The notes under the pieces were generated by a model. That model saw only the letters and a list, made by a program, of their open reading frames with translations. It made no database searches and was not told where the DNA came from. Made by a program: the position numbers and the translations under genes. Source: CAYFPX01 sp964501915 (GTDB lineage Bacteria; Myxococcota_A; UBA796; CAJQPC01). Taken from it: a stretch of DNA of 64,000 nucleotides. Positions 7,745 to 16,539 of the stretch are shown piece by piece. Position 1 is the first letter of the stretch. Every line of letters starts with the position of its first letter. Where the stretch lies: contig CAZCVP010000009.1 of NCBI GenBank assembly GCA_964501915.1, positions 1-64,000 on the forward strand. Reading direction: 5' to 3'.

Positions 7745-8320
7745 ATGGCACGCAACCAGCGCGGACGACGCAACCGGAACCAGGAGCCGGACGACGGTCT
7801 GCTCGACAAGGTCATCCACATCAACCGCGTCGCCAAGGTCGTCAAGGGCGGCCGGCGCTTCAGCTTCTCTGCCATCGTGGTCGTCGGCAATGCCGAGGGC
7901 ACCGTGGGCGTGGGCTTCGGGAAGGCCAACGAGGTCCCCGAGGCGATCCGCAAGGCCACCGTCAAGGCCAAGGCGACGATGATGCAGCTCCCGATCATCG
8001 ACGGGACCATCCCGCACGAGGTCATCGGCGAGTTCAGCGCCGGCCGCATCCTGCTCAAGCCCGCCTCGCCGGGTACGGGCGTCATCGCCGGCCCTGCCGT
8101 CCGCGCGATCATGGACGTCGCCGGCATCCACAACGTGCTGACCAAGAGCCTCGGCTCCTCGAACCCCCACAACCTGGTGCGGGCCACGGTCGACGCGATG
8201 AAGCGCATGGAGTCCCCCCAGCAGTACGCCCTGCGCGTCGGCGCCGACGTCGAAGACCTCCTCGAGGACTACACGGTCGGCGAGAAGTTCTGGGCCTCTC
8301 GCGGCGTCGCCATCCAGTGA
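7745..8320 (+). CDS. rpsE: 30S ribosomal protein S5
   Basis: 191 aa. It contains the double-stranded RNA-binding fold (KVVKGGRRFSFSAIVVVG) and the C-terminal GVIAGPAVRAIMDVAGI region. S5 lies at the mRNA entry and affects decoding fidelity. The N-terminus has an RGRRNRNQEPDD stretch before the core. Confidence 0.97.
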   Translation: MARNQRGRRNRNQEPDDGLLDKVIHINRVAKVVKGGRRFSFSAIVVVGNAEGTVGVGFGKANEVPEAIRKATVKAKATMMQLPIIDGTIPHEVIGEFSAGRILLKPASPGTGVIAGPAVRAIMDVAGIHNVLTKSLGSSNPHNLVRATVDAMKRMESPQQYALRVGADVEDLLEDYTVGEKFWASRGVAIQ

Positions 8321-8343
8321 CCCCGCGCCAGCAGGAATCCACC

Positions 8344-8529
8344 ATGAAGAAGCTCAAGGTCACCCTGAAGCGCTCCACCATCGGGAGCACTCGGGTCCAG
8401 AAGGAAACCGTGAAGGGTCTGGGGCTGCGGAAGCTCCACGCCTCCCGTGTGTTGGACAACACGCCCGCCGTGCGGGGGATGGTCAAGCGCGTCATCCACC
8501 TGGTGGACGTCCAGGAGTTGGAGGCCTGA
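8344..8529 (+). CDS. rpmD: 50S ribosomal protein L30
   Basis: 61 aa from ATG 8344 (MKKLKVTLKRSTIG). An upstream in-frame extension overlapping rpsE was rejected. The conserved GLGLRKLHASRVLDN motif identifies L30. rpmD is missing in many bacteria but is kept here in its normal slot between rpsE and rplO. Confidence 0.95.
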   Translation: MKKLKVTLKRSTIGSTRVQKETVKGLGLRKLHASRVLDNTPAVRGMVKRVIHLVDVQELEA

Positions 8530-8550
8530 GCGCCTCCAGGAGAACCCGTC

Positions 8551-9000
8551 ATGGCGAACGAACTCGCGAACCTGAAGCCCCCCGCCGGGGCGCGCAAGAA
8601 GCGGACCCGTCGGGGTCGTGGTGAGGGCAGCGGCCTGGGCAAGACCTCCGGTCGTGGCCAGAAGGGCGCTGGCGCCCGCTCCGGATCGGGCACCCGTCCC
8701 GGCTTCGAGGGCGGCCAGATGCCCCTGCAGCGGCGCCTCCCGAAGCGCGGCTTCCACAACCCCTTCTCCAAGGACTTCGAGACCATCAACGTCTCGGCCC
8801 TGAACCGTTTTGCGGCCGGCACCGAGGTGACGGCGGAGCTGCTGCGCTCCAGCGGCGCCATCTCCCGCATCGGCAAGGACGGCGTGAAGGTCCTCGGCAA
8901 CGGGGACATCGGCGTCGCCCTGACCGTGAAGGTGGCCAGGTTCAGCAAGACCGCGGCAGAGAAGATCGCGGCCGCCGGCGGCAAGGCCGAGGTCGTCTAG
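8551..9000 (+). CDS. rplO: 50S ribosomal protein L15
   Basis: 149 aa. The Gly/Arg-rich N-terminus (GSGLGKTSGRGQKGAGAR) and the FEGGQMPLQRRLPKRGF motif are diagnostic. L15 is a late 50S assembly protein. A CCAGGAGAA ribosome binding site precedes the ATG. secY follows, as in the standard spc operon. Confidence 0.97.
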   Translation: MANELANLKPPAGARKKRTRRGRGEGSGLGKTSGRGQKGAGARSGSGTRPGFEGGQMPLQRRLPKRGFHNPFSKDFETINVSALNRFAAGTEVTAELLRSSGAISRIGKDGVKVLGNGDIGVALTVKVARFSKTAAEKIAAAGGKAEVV

Positions 9001-9027
9001 CCCCCCCAACGGGAAGGGATTCGCTCC

Positions 9028-10374
9028 GTGCTGGAGACCATCGCCAACATCTTCAAGATCCAGGATCTGCGGAACCGGCTTCTGTTCACGATGGCGCTCC
9101 TCTCGGTCTACCGGCTGGGGATCTTCATCCCGGCGCCGGGGGTCAACCGGGCTGCGCTGTCGCGCTTCTTCAACGAGAACAGCAACACGCTCTTCAGCGT
9201 GTACGACATGTTCACCGGGGGGGCGCTGGAGCAGTTCAGCGTCTTCGTCCTCGGCATCATGCCGTACATCACCGCCAGCATCATCATGCAGGTGCTGAAG
9301 GTCGCGGTGCCCCAGTGGGAGCGGCTCTCCAAGGAGGGTCAGCAGGGCCAGAACAAGCTGACCCAGTACACCCGCTACATGACCATCGGCATCGCCCTGG
9401 TCCAGTCCTTCGCCATCTCCACCTCGCTCGAGCAGATGAAGGCCGGCGGTGTGGAGGACGTGGTCGTCGATCCTGGCCTCAGCTTCAAGCTGATGACCAT
9501 GATCACCATGACCGCCGGTAGCTGCTTCGTGATGTGGCTCGGCGAGCAGATCACCGAGCGCGGCGTGGGCAACGGCGCGTCCCTGATCATCACGGCCGGC
9601 ATCATCGCCAGGATGCCCATCGCCATACTGACCCTGTTCCAGCAGGTCCGCATGGGCGACAAGAACCTGCTCTTCCTGTCCCTGCTCGCCGGCTTCATGT
9701 TCGCTGTCGTCTGGGGCATCGTGTTCTTCGAGCGGGGTCAGCGGCGGGTGCCCATCCAGTACGCCAAGCGTGTGGTCGGGCGTCGGGTCTATGGCGGCCA
9801 GAACACCTTCCTCCCCCTGAAGGTCAACACCAGCGGCGTCATCCCGCCCATCTTCGCCAGCTCGGTGCTGATGTTCCCGGCGACCCTGGGCACCTTCTAC
9901 GACTCCCAGCTCGTCGCCCGTATCGGCGCGGCCTTCTACCCAGGGGAGTGGCTCTACAACGTCACCTACGTGGTGATGATCGTCTTCTTCGCCTACTTCT
10001 ACACCGCCATCACCTTCAACCCGGTGGACGTGGCGGACAACCTGAAGAAGCACGGCGGCTACGTGCCGGGCATCCGGCCCGGGCGTGCCACAGCGGACTA
10101 CATCGACCACCTGCTCACGCGGCTCACGGCCGGGGGTGCGGTGTACCTGTCCGTCGTCTGCATCCTGCCCACGCTGCTCATCGCCGAGTACAACGTCCCG
10201 TTCTACTTCGGTGGCACCGGACTGCTGATCGTGGTCTCGGTCTCCCTGGACACGGTCGCCCAGGTCGAGGCCCACCTGCTGACCCGTCACTACGACGGTG
10301 TGACCGCCGCCAAGAGCGGCCGTGCCCGCCATCGCCGGGCGCTGGAGCAGCAGAAGAAGGGCGGCAAGGGCTGA
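9028..10374 (+). CDS. secY: Protein translocase channel subunit SecY
   Basis: 448 aa with a GTG start after AAGGGA. It is the pore of the SecYEG general secretion channel in the inner membrane, with about ten hydrophobic segments. SecY motifs include GIMPYITASIIMQ, the ITERGVGNGASLIITAGI region and RRVPIQYAKR. The tail is basic (KSGRARHRRALEQQKKGGKG). Its partner secG lies about 5 kb downstream in the window. Confidence 0.98.
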   Translation: MLETIANIFKIQDLRNRLLFTMALLSVYRLGIFIPAPGVNRAALSRFFNENSNTLFSVYDMFTGGALEQFSVFVLGIMPYITASIIMQVLKVAVPQWERLSKEGQQGQNKLTQYTRYMTIGIALVQSFAISTSLEQMKAGGVEDVVVDPGLSFKLMTMITMTAGSCFVMWLGEQITERGVGNGASLIITAGIIARMPIAILTLFQQVRMGDKNLLFLSLLAGFMFAVVWGIVFFERGQRRVPIQYAKRVVGRRVYGGQNTFLPLKVNTSGVIPPIFASSVLMFPATLGTFYDSQLVARIGAAFYPGEWLYNVTYVVMIVFFAYFYTAITFNPVDVADNLKKHGGYVPGIRPGRATADYIDHLLTRLTAGGAVYLSVVCILPTLLIAEYNVPFYFGGTGLLIVVSVSLDTVAQVEAHLLTRHYDGVTAAKSGRARHRRALEQQKKGGKG

Positions 10375-10420
10375 GTCTCATCCACCGCTGACGGCGCCGC
10401 CTGGCGCCACTGGAGACGAC

Positions 10421-11062
10421 ATGGACCTCGTCCTCTTCGGCCCCCCGGGCGCAGGCAAGGGCACCCAGGCCGCCGTGCTCTCCGACGAGCTGGGAATTCC
10501 CCAGGTCGCCACGGGCGACATCTTCCGCAGGCACCTCAAGGAGGGCACGGAGCTGGGCGTGCTGGCGCAGTCCTTCATGGGCAAGGGCCAGCTCGTGCCC
10601 GACGAGGTCGTGTGGGACATCGTCGAGACCCGGCTGGCGGAGGACGACTGCAAGGACGGCGTGTTGCTCGACGGCTTTCCCCGGTCCGTGCGCCAGGCCG
10701 AGCTGCTCGTGCAGTGGCTGGAGAGCCAGGGACGCAGGCTCCACGCTGTGACCGCACTCCAGCTCCCCGACGAGACCATCGTCGCGCGACTGGGGGGGCG
10801 CCGGACCTGCATGTCCTGTGGGGCGACCTACCACGTCGAGCACAACCCGACCTCGGTCGAGGGGGTGTGCAATCGCTGCGACGGCGAGGTCGTCCAGCGC
10901 AAGGACGACCACGAGGAGACCATCCGAGCTCGGCTGGCCACCTACAAGGAGCAGACCGAGCCCGTCCTGACCTACTTCCGCCAGTTCGACCTCGTGACGG
11001 ACATCGACGGGACAGGCTCCATCGAGGCCGTCTCCCAGCGTCTGCGCCTGGCCATCGGCTAG
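10421..11062 (+). CDS. adk: Adenylate kinase, zinc-LID type
   Basis: 213 aa. It catalyses ATP + AMP to 2 ADP in the cytoplasm. It has a P-loop GPPGAGKGT at residues 7-15, LLDGFPRS, and a LID with four cysteines (C130, C133, C150, C153) as in metal-stabilised adenylate kinases. The start is ATG 10421, after a weak ribosome binding site (TGGAGACG). Its place between secY and map is a classic spc-operon arrangement. Confidence 0.97.
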   Translation: MDLVLFGPPGAGKGTQAAVLSDELGIPQVATGDIFRRHLKEGTELGVLAQSFMGKGQLVPDEVVWDIVETRLAEDDCKDGVLLDGFPRSVRQAELLVQWLESQGRRLHAVTALQLPDETIVARLGGRRTCMSCGATYHVEHNPTSVEGVCNRCDGEVVQRKDDHEETIRARLATYKEQTEPVLTYFRQFDLVTDIDGTGSIEAVSQRLRLAIG

Positions 11063-11080
11063 TATCTCCCATCCTCTCCC

Positions 11081-11842
11081 ATGATCCACATCAAGGCTCC
11101 TTGGGAGATCGCGATGATGCGCACCGCCGGCCGGCTGCTGGCGGAGGTCAAGGAGGTGGTCCGGGAGCACGTGGTCACCGGAGTGACCACCGCGGACCTG
11201 GACCGCATCTGCGAGGAGGAGACCCGCAAGCGCAAGTCGATCCCGGCCTTCAAGGGCTACCAGGTCGGCACCGAGGTCTTCCCCGCCAGCCTCTGCGCCA
11301 GCCCCAACGAGCAGGTGGTGCACGGCATCCCCGACGACACCCCCCTCGGGGCGGGTGACCTCATCTCCCTGGACTTCGGTCTGATCTATGGCGGCTACCA
11401 CGCCGACTCGGCCTTCACGGTCTACCTGGGAGATCCTCCGGATGCAGTCTCCAGGCTGCTTGACGCGACTGAGAAGAGCCTATATGAGGCGGTGGCTCTG
11501 GCCCGGAAGGGCAAGCGCGTCGGTGATCTGGGCAACCGGATCCAGGTTCTTTGCGAGTCCCAGGGGTTCGGCGTCGTCCGCGACTACGTCGGCCATGGCA
11601 TCGGTCGGATGCTGCACGAGGAGCCCGCCGTCCCGAATTTCGGGAAGAAGGGCACCGGAGTCCCGCTCAAGCCGGGCATGTGCATCGCCATCGAGCCCAT
11701 GATCACCCTCGGGACCTGGAGGACCCGCTCCTTGAGCGACGGCTGGACCGTCGTGACCGGAGACGGGAGCCTGTCGGCGCACTTCGAGCACACCGTTCTC
11801 ATCACCCCCGGAGACCCCGAGATCCTGACCACTCTGGATTGA
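11081..11842 (+). CDS. map: Methionine aminopeptidase type I
   Basis: 253 aa. It removes N-terminal methionine from nascent proteins. The M24 metal ligands are visible: LDFG and HADSAF aspartates, the histidine in YVGHGIGRMLHE, the glutamate in AIEPM and a C-terminal EHTV glutamate. It starts IKAPWEIAMMRTAGR. The gene follows adk and precedes rpmJ. infA, often found here, is not present. Confidence 0.97.
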   Translation: MIHIKAPWEIAMMRTAGRLLAEVKEVVREHVVTGVTTADLDRICEEETRKRKSIPAFKGYQVGTEVFPASLCASPNEQVVHGIPDDTPLGAGDLISLDFGLIYGGYHADSAFTVYLGDPPDAVSRLLDATEKSLYEAVALARKGKRVGDLGNRIQVLCESQGFGVVRDYVGHGIGRMLHEEPAVPNFGKKGTGVPLKPGMCIAIEPMITLGTWRTRSLSDGWTVVTGDGSLSAHFEHTVLITPGDPEILTTLD

Positions 11843-11906
11843 AGGGCCTCACACCCACCAAGCCAACATCCACCGATGAACCCGCGACCGCGGGCGAGGA
11901 GCGGAA

Positions 11907-12020
11907 ATGAAAGTCAAGGCTTCGGTCAAGCGCATGTGCGACAAGTGCCGCGTCATCAAGCGGCGCGGCGTCGTGCGCGTGATCTGCGAGAACCCCAAGC
12001 ACAAACAGCGTCAGGGCTGA
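11907..12020 (+). CDS. rpmJ: 50S ribosomal protein L36, zinc-binding
   Basis: 37 aa, a complete L36: MKVKASVKRMCDKCRVIKRR, then a C-terminal Arg/Lys-rich end. The zinc ligands C11, C14, C27 and H32 are all present. A GAGGAGCGG ribosome binding site precedes the ATG. rpsM follows after 10 bp. Confidence 0.96.
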   Translation: MKVKASVKRMCDKCRVIKRRGVVRVICENPKHKQRQG

Positions 12021-12030
12021 CGGAGGCCAG

Positions 12031-12402
12031 ATGGCACGCATCGAAGGCGTCGATCTTCCCCGTCACAAGCGGATCGACATCGCCCTTACCTACATCTACG
12101 GCATCGGCCGGACCACGGCGGGTCAGATCCTCGTTGAGGCCCAGGTCGAGCACCACATCCGCACCTCCGACCTCTCCGAGGTCGAGGTGGCCCGCATCCG
12201 CGACGTCATCCAGCGGAGCCACAAGGTGGAAGGAGAGCTGCGCAAGCAGGTCGCCATGAACATCAAGCGGCTCATCGACCTGGGGACCTACCGGGGCCTT
12301 CGCCACAAGCGCGGCCTGCCGACCCGCGGCCAGCGGACCCACACCAACGCCCGGACCCGCAAGGGCCCGAAGCGCATCGTCACCAAGCGGAAGGGGAGGT
12401 AG
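12031..12402 (+). CDS. rpsM: 30S ribosomal protein S13
   Basis: 123 aa. It starts MARIEGVDLPRHKRIDIALTYIYGIG and ends with the basic RGLPTRGQRTHTNARTRKG tail that contacts tRNA and bridges to the 50S. It opens the alpha-operon block. rpsK follows after 3 bp. Confidence 0.97.
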   Translation: MARIEGVDLPRHKRIDIALTYIYGIGRTTAGQILVEAQVEHHIRTSDLSEVEVARIRDVIQRSHKVEGELRKQVAMNIKRLIDLGTYRGLRHKRGLPTRGQRTHTNARTRKGPKRIVTKRKGR

Positions 12403-12405
12403 ACC

Positions 12406-12798
12406 ATGGCCAGCCCGAAGAAGCGCCGCACCTCCAAGCGGATCAAGAAGAACGTCCCCGTGGGCGTGGTCCACATCCAGGCGACCTTCAACAACACCAT
12501 CGTGACCATCACCGACCCGGCCGGGAACACCGTGGCCTGGTCCAGTGCCGGCGTGCGGGGCTTCAAGGGCTCCCGCAAGTCCACGCCCTTCGCCGCCCAG
12601 CTCGTGGCAGAAGACGCGGCCCGCAAGGCCATGGACCACGGCATGAAGTCCGCTGGCGTGTTCGTGAAGGGTCCGGGTGCCGGCCGGGAGTCCGCTCTCC
12701 GCGCCATCGCCAGCAGTGGCCTCAAGCTCACGCTCATCAAGGACGTGACGCCCATCCCCCACAACGGCTGCCGAGCTCCCAAGCGGCGTCGGGTCTAG
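12406..12798 (+). CDS. rpsK: 30S ribosomal protein S11
   Basis: 130 aa with the S11 core HIQATFNNTIVTITDPAGN and the C-terminal GPGAGRESALRAIASSGL then DVTPIPHNGCRAPKRRRV. S11 forms part of the 30S platform. In most bacteria rpsD (S4) follows. Here a 145-bp spacer leads to rpoA instead. Confidence 0.97.
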   Translation: MASPKKRRTSKRIKKNVPVGVVHIQATFNNTIVTITDPAGNTVAWSSAGVRGFKGSRKSTPFAAQLVAEDAARKAMDHGMKSAGVFVKGPGAGRESALRAIASSGLKLTLIKDVTPIPHNGCRAPKRRRV

Positions 12799-12943
12799 AT
12801 CTTCCACACCTCGCGCGGGAGCGCTCTCGCTCCTGACTGACCATCGCCCGTGGGCTCGTCGCTCTCGGGTGCGCACACCAACCGCCGGGTGAGGGACCGC
12901 TGCTTCGGTCGAGCAGCGGCAGAAACCCGGGTCGGAGAGCCCC
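12799..12943 (+). promoter_or_regulatory. rpsK-rpoA spacer with hairpin in the rpsD slot
   Basis: 145 bp of non-coding sequence where rpsD usually lies. At 12897-12919 there is a perfect 8-bp stem (CCGCTGCT / AGCAGCGG) with a 7-nt loop TCGGTCG. No T-tract follows, so it is more likely a processing or control hairpin than a terminator. No remnant of rpsD can be read in any frame. Confidence 0.4.
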
Positions 12944-13960
<1,017 letters not shown>

Positions 13961-14013
13961 GCGGGTGCTGATCCCGGGGGGCGCCACACCGGCGGCCCTC
14001 CGTGGAGGCTGAC

Positions 14014-14619
14014 ATGCGACACCAGAAGGCCCAGCGCAAGCTCGGGCGCAACAGCTCCCACCGGCAGGCCATGTTCCGCAACATGGTGACCTCCCTGATG
14101 CTCCACGGCCGCATCAAGACCACCGAGGCCAAGGCCAAGGAGGTCCGCCGTATCGCCGAGAAGGTCCTGACCCTCGGCATCCGCGTGCCGCCGAGCAGTC
14201 TCGAGGGCCTCACGGGCGCCGAGCTGGCCGACGCCAAGGCTGCCCGGGTCCACGCCATCCGCCTCGCCCGGCGCCAGGTCACGGACCGGGCGGCCCTGGA
14301 TCGGATCTTCAACGAGTACTCCGAGCGCTACAAGACGCGGCCGGGTGGCTACACGCGGATCTACAAGCTCGGTCGCCGTGCCGGAGACAACGCGCCGATG
14401 AACCTCATCGAGCTCGTGACCGAGGACTACACGCCCAGGAGCGAGGCCGCTCCGGTCGAGGAGGCTCCTGCCGAGCCCGAGCCCGAGCCCGAGCCCGAGG
14501 CCGAGGAGCCCGTCGAGGAGGAGGACTCCGAGGACACCTCCTCCGAGGACTCCTCCTCCGAGGACACCTCCTCCGAGGACACCTCCGACGAGGACTCCGG
14601 GGACGACTCGACCTCGTAG
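14014..14619 (+). CDS. rplQ: 50S ribosomal protein L17 with long acidic tail
   Basis: 201 aa from ATG 14014. A GTG at 14002 is possible but less likely. Residues 1 to about 137 are L17 (MRHQKAQRKLGRNSSHRQAM, RIKTTEAKAKE, GGYTRIYKLGRRAGDNAPM). Residues 138-201 are a Glu-Pro stretch followed by Ser-Glu-Asp repeats. The tail is encoded partly by a 15-bp tandem repeat. Typical L17 has about 120-140 residues. L17 lies near the tunnel exit, and a strongly acidic tail there is unusual for an rRNA-binding protein. Confidence 0.95.
   Translation: MRHQKAQRKLGRNSSHRQAMFRNMVTSLMLHGRIKTTEAKAKEVRRIAEKVLTLGIRVPPSSLEGLTGAELADAKAARVHAIRLARRQVTDRAALDRIFNEYSERYKTRPGGYTRIYKLGRRAGDNAPMNLIELVTEDYTPRSEAAPVEEAPAEPEPEPEPEAEEPVEEEDSEDTSSEDSSSEDTSSEDTSDEDSGDDSTS
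14527..14586 (+). repeat. 15-bp tandem repeat (4 copies) inside rplQ
   Basis: Four adjacent copies of a 15-mer (TCCGAGGACACCTCC, second copy with one substitution) encode SEDTS/SEDSS units of the L17 tail. The period is a multiple of three, so copy number changes would keep the frame. An EP-coding hexamer stretch (GAGCCC) lies just upstream near 14473-14500. Confidence 0.85.
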
Positions 14620-14684
14620 CTCCGGGCTCCACACGACCGAGGGCTCTCCCCGGGGGAACGGAATAGGATCCCCTGGGAGGGCCC

Positions 14685-15191
14685 GTGGACCAGTCGGCCG
14701 TCATCCAGCGAGCCCGTGAGCGACTCGAGCGCTGGATGCAGAGGAACAACAAGAAACACACCCGCCAGCGGGACGTGATCGTCGACGCCTTCCTCCGAGT
14801 GGGCGGCCACGTGTCGCTGCAGGGGCTGTTGGAGCTCGTGCAGGTCAGCGACCCCGGTGTCGGGTTCGCCACCGTCTACCGCACGATGAAGCTGTTGGCC
14901 GAGGCGGGGGTGGCCCACGAGCGGCGCTTCGGGGAGGGACAGACCCTCTACGAGCTGGGCGTGCTGGGGGAACACCACGACCACCTGATCTGCACCACCT
15001 GCGACCACATCTTCGAGTACGAGGACGAGCTCATCGAGGAGCGTCAGCAGCAGATCGCCGCGGCGCACGGACTGCGCATCGTCCGCCATGTCCACGAGAT
15101 GTATGGAGAATGCCTCGAGCCGGCGTCCTGCCCGCGCAACCCTGACGCGGCGGGTGCCCGGGCCGTTGACACCGCGAAGTCCAGCACTTAG
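14685..15191 (+). CDS. Fur-family metalloregulator
   Basis: 168 aa, GTG start. The N-terminal winged helix has KKHTRQRDVIVDAFLRVGGHVS and GFATVYRTMKLLAEAGV. The C-terminal dimerisation/metal region has EHHDHLICTTCDHIFEYED and a later CLEPASC cysteine pair. This fits Fur/PerR/Zur repressors that sense Fe, Mn, Zn or peroxide. Which metal cannot be told from sequence alone. It stands alone after rplQ, and its 3' end contains the tRNA-Leu promoter. Confidence 0.88.
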   Translation: MDQSAVIQRARERLERWMQRNNKKHTRQRDVIVDAFLRVGGHVSLQGLLELVQVSDPGVGFATVYRTMKLLAEAGVAHERRFGEGQTLYELGVLGEHHDHLICTTCDHIFEYEDELIEERQQQIAAAHGLRIVRHVHEMYGECLEPASCPRNPDAAGARAVDTAKSST

Positions 15192-15193
15192 AT
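15166..15193 (+). promoter_or_regulatory. Sigma70-type promoter for tRNA-Leu
   Basis: Perfect -35 TTGACA at 15166-15171, 16-bp spacer, -10 TTAGAT at 15188-15193, 15 bp before the tRNA 5' end. It overlaps the last codons of the Fur-family gene. The same TTGACA-N16 layout is seen at the tRNA-Gly and tRNA-Cys genes. Confidence 0.6.
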
Positions 15194-15208
15194 GCCGGGA
15201 GCCTGAAC

Positions 15209-15296
<88 letters not shown>

Positions 15297-15300
15297 TCTC

Positions 15301-15332
15301 TCGGGCCGCATTCCTCACCGGATGCGGCCCGA
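15301..15332. terminator. Bidirectional hairpin between tRNA-Leu and secG
   Basis: A perfect 11-bp stem TCGGGCCGCAT / ATGCGGCCCGA with a 10-nt loop lies between the convergent tRNA-Leu and secG, 5 bp after the tRNA CCA. There is only a weak T-rich run on either side, but position and stability fit a terminator for both units. Confidence 0.7.
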
Positions 15333-15345
15333 GGTCCCTTCTGGC

Positions 15346-15774
15346 CTACTCGGCCGGCTCGGGGTCGGCGGCTTCGTTGTCGAGCACCGGCTCCTCGGTG
15401 ACCTCCTCCAGGATCTCCTCGGGCGCCAGGGTCGGCGTGGGCGGGGGCTCCACCACCGGTGCCTCTTCGGCCAGGCCCCAGTCGATCTCGCCGAGTCCGC
15501 TCTCCAGGAGGTCGTCTTCGATCTTGCCGCCGCCGGCGGCCCGCTGGTCCGAGTAGATCGCCAGGGTGATCGAGGTGACCATGAAGAGGACGGCCACGAC
15601 CGTGGTGGCACGGGTCAGCAGGCTGCCGGGTCCGCGGGGACCGAAGACGGTGGAGCTGCCGCCGCCGCCGCCGAAGGCGGCCCCGATGTCGGAGCCCTTG
15701 CCTGGCTGGAGCAGGATCACCAGGATCAGGATGGCGCACAGGACGATGTGCAGGGAGGTCGTGAACAGGAACAT
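15346..15774 (-). CDS. secG: Protein translocase subunit SecG with acidic Pro-rich tail
   Basis: 142 aa from ATG 15774. Two hydrophobic segments (TTSLHIVLCAILILVILLQ and TTVVAVLFMVTSITLAIY) flank the SecG loop with KGSDIGAAFGGGGGSSTVFG. SecG binds SecYE and assists SecA-driven export. After the second segment comes a tail of about 60 residues rich in Glu, Pro and Ala. It is the last gene of gap-pgk-tpiA-secG. Longer frames upstream overlap tpiA and are not coding. Confidence 0.92.
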   Translation of the reverse strand: MFLFTTSLHIVLCAILILVILLQPGKGSDIGAAFGGGGGSSTVFGPRGPGSLLTRATTVVAVLFMVTSITLAIYSDQRAAGGGKIEDDLLESGLGEIDWGLAEEAPVVEPPPTPTLAPEEILEEVTEEPVLDNEAADPEPAE

Positions 15775-15782
15775 GGGGATCC

Positions 15783-16538
15783 TCAGGCGGCGTCGACGAT
15801 GGCGGTGAAGCTCTCGGCCTTCAGGGAGGCGCCTCCGACGAGGCCCCCGTCGATGTCGGGCTGGGAGAACAGGGTGGCGGCGTTGCCAGGCTTCACGGAG
15901 CCTCCGTAGAGGATGCGGAGCTGCTCGGCCACATACGGTGGAGTGCGCTCGGCGATCCAACGCCGAACGAAGGCATGGGCTTCCTGGGCCTGGCCCGGAG
16001 AGGCGGTCACCCCGGTGCCGATGGCCCACACGGGCTCATAGGCCAGGATCACGGCCGCGACCTGGTCCGGCTGGAGGCCCGCGAGGCCGCCCTCGAGCTG
16101 GGACGCGATGACGGCCTCGACCTGGCCCGCCTCGCGCTGCTGGAGGGTCTCGCCGATGCAGAGAACCGGAACCAGTCCGCTGCGCAGGGCGGCGTGGACC
16201 TTGCGGTTGACCAGGGCGTCGTCGTCGCCGAAGAGGGCCCGCCGCTCGGAGTGTCCGCAGAGCACCATCTGGCAGCCGAGCTCACGGATCATCTCGCCGC
16301 TGATCGCGCTGGTGAAGGCTCCGGAGACCTCGGGGTGGAGGTCCTGGCCTCCGACCTGGACGCCGGAGTGCTGGAGTCGGGCGGTCACGGCCGGCAGCGT
16401 GATGGAGGGGGGAAAGACGGCCACGTCCACGCGGGTCTGGCCGGACAGCCTCGCCTTGAGCTCCCGGGCCAGGTTGTCTCCGGCGCGGGGGCCGTGGTTC
16501 ATCTTCCAGTTGCCGGCGACCAGCCGTCGACGCGCCAT
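15783..16538 (-). CDS. tpiA: Triosephosphate isomerase
   Basis: 251 aa, standard. It interconverts dihydroxyacetone phosphate and glyceraldehyde 3-phosphate. Visible signatures are VAGNWKMNHG (catalytic Asn/Lys), LCGHSERR (catalytic His) and AYEPVWAIGTG (catalytic Glu). It starts 1 bp after pgk ends, indicating one transcript. Confidence 0.97.
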   Translation of the reverse strand: MARRRLVAGNWKMNHGPRAGDNLARELKARLSGQTRVDVAVFPPSITLPAVTARLQHSGVQVGGQDLHPEVSGAFTSAISGEMIRELGCQMVLCGHSERRALFGDDDALVNRKVHAALRSGLVPVLCIGETLQQREAGQVEAVIASQLEGGLAGLQPDQVAAVILAYEPVWAIGTGVTASPGQAQEAHAFVRRWIAERTPPYVAEQLRILYGGSVKPGNAATLFSQPDIDGGLVGGASLKAESFTAIVDAA

Positions 16539-16539
16539 C

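Noticed and set aside
14473..14586. CRISPR-like or phase-variable repeat in rplQ
   Set aside because: The units are coding multiples of three without spacers, so neither CRISPR nor frameshift-type phase variation fits.
15346..16029. A longer N-terminus for SecG
   Set aside because: The added residues come from the tpiA coding region in another frame and are Arg/His-rich. The ATG at 15774 gives a normal SecG start.
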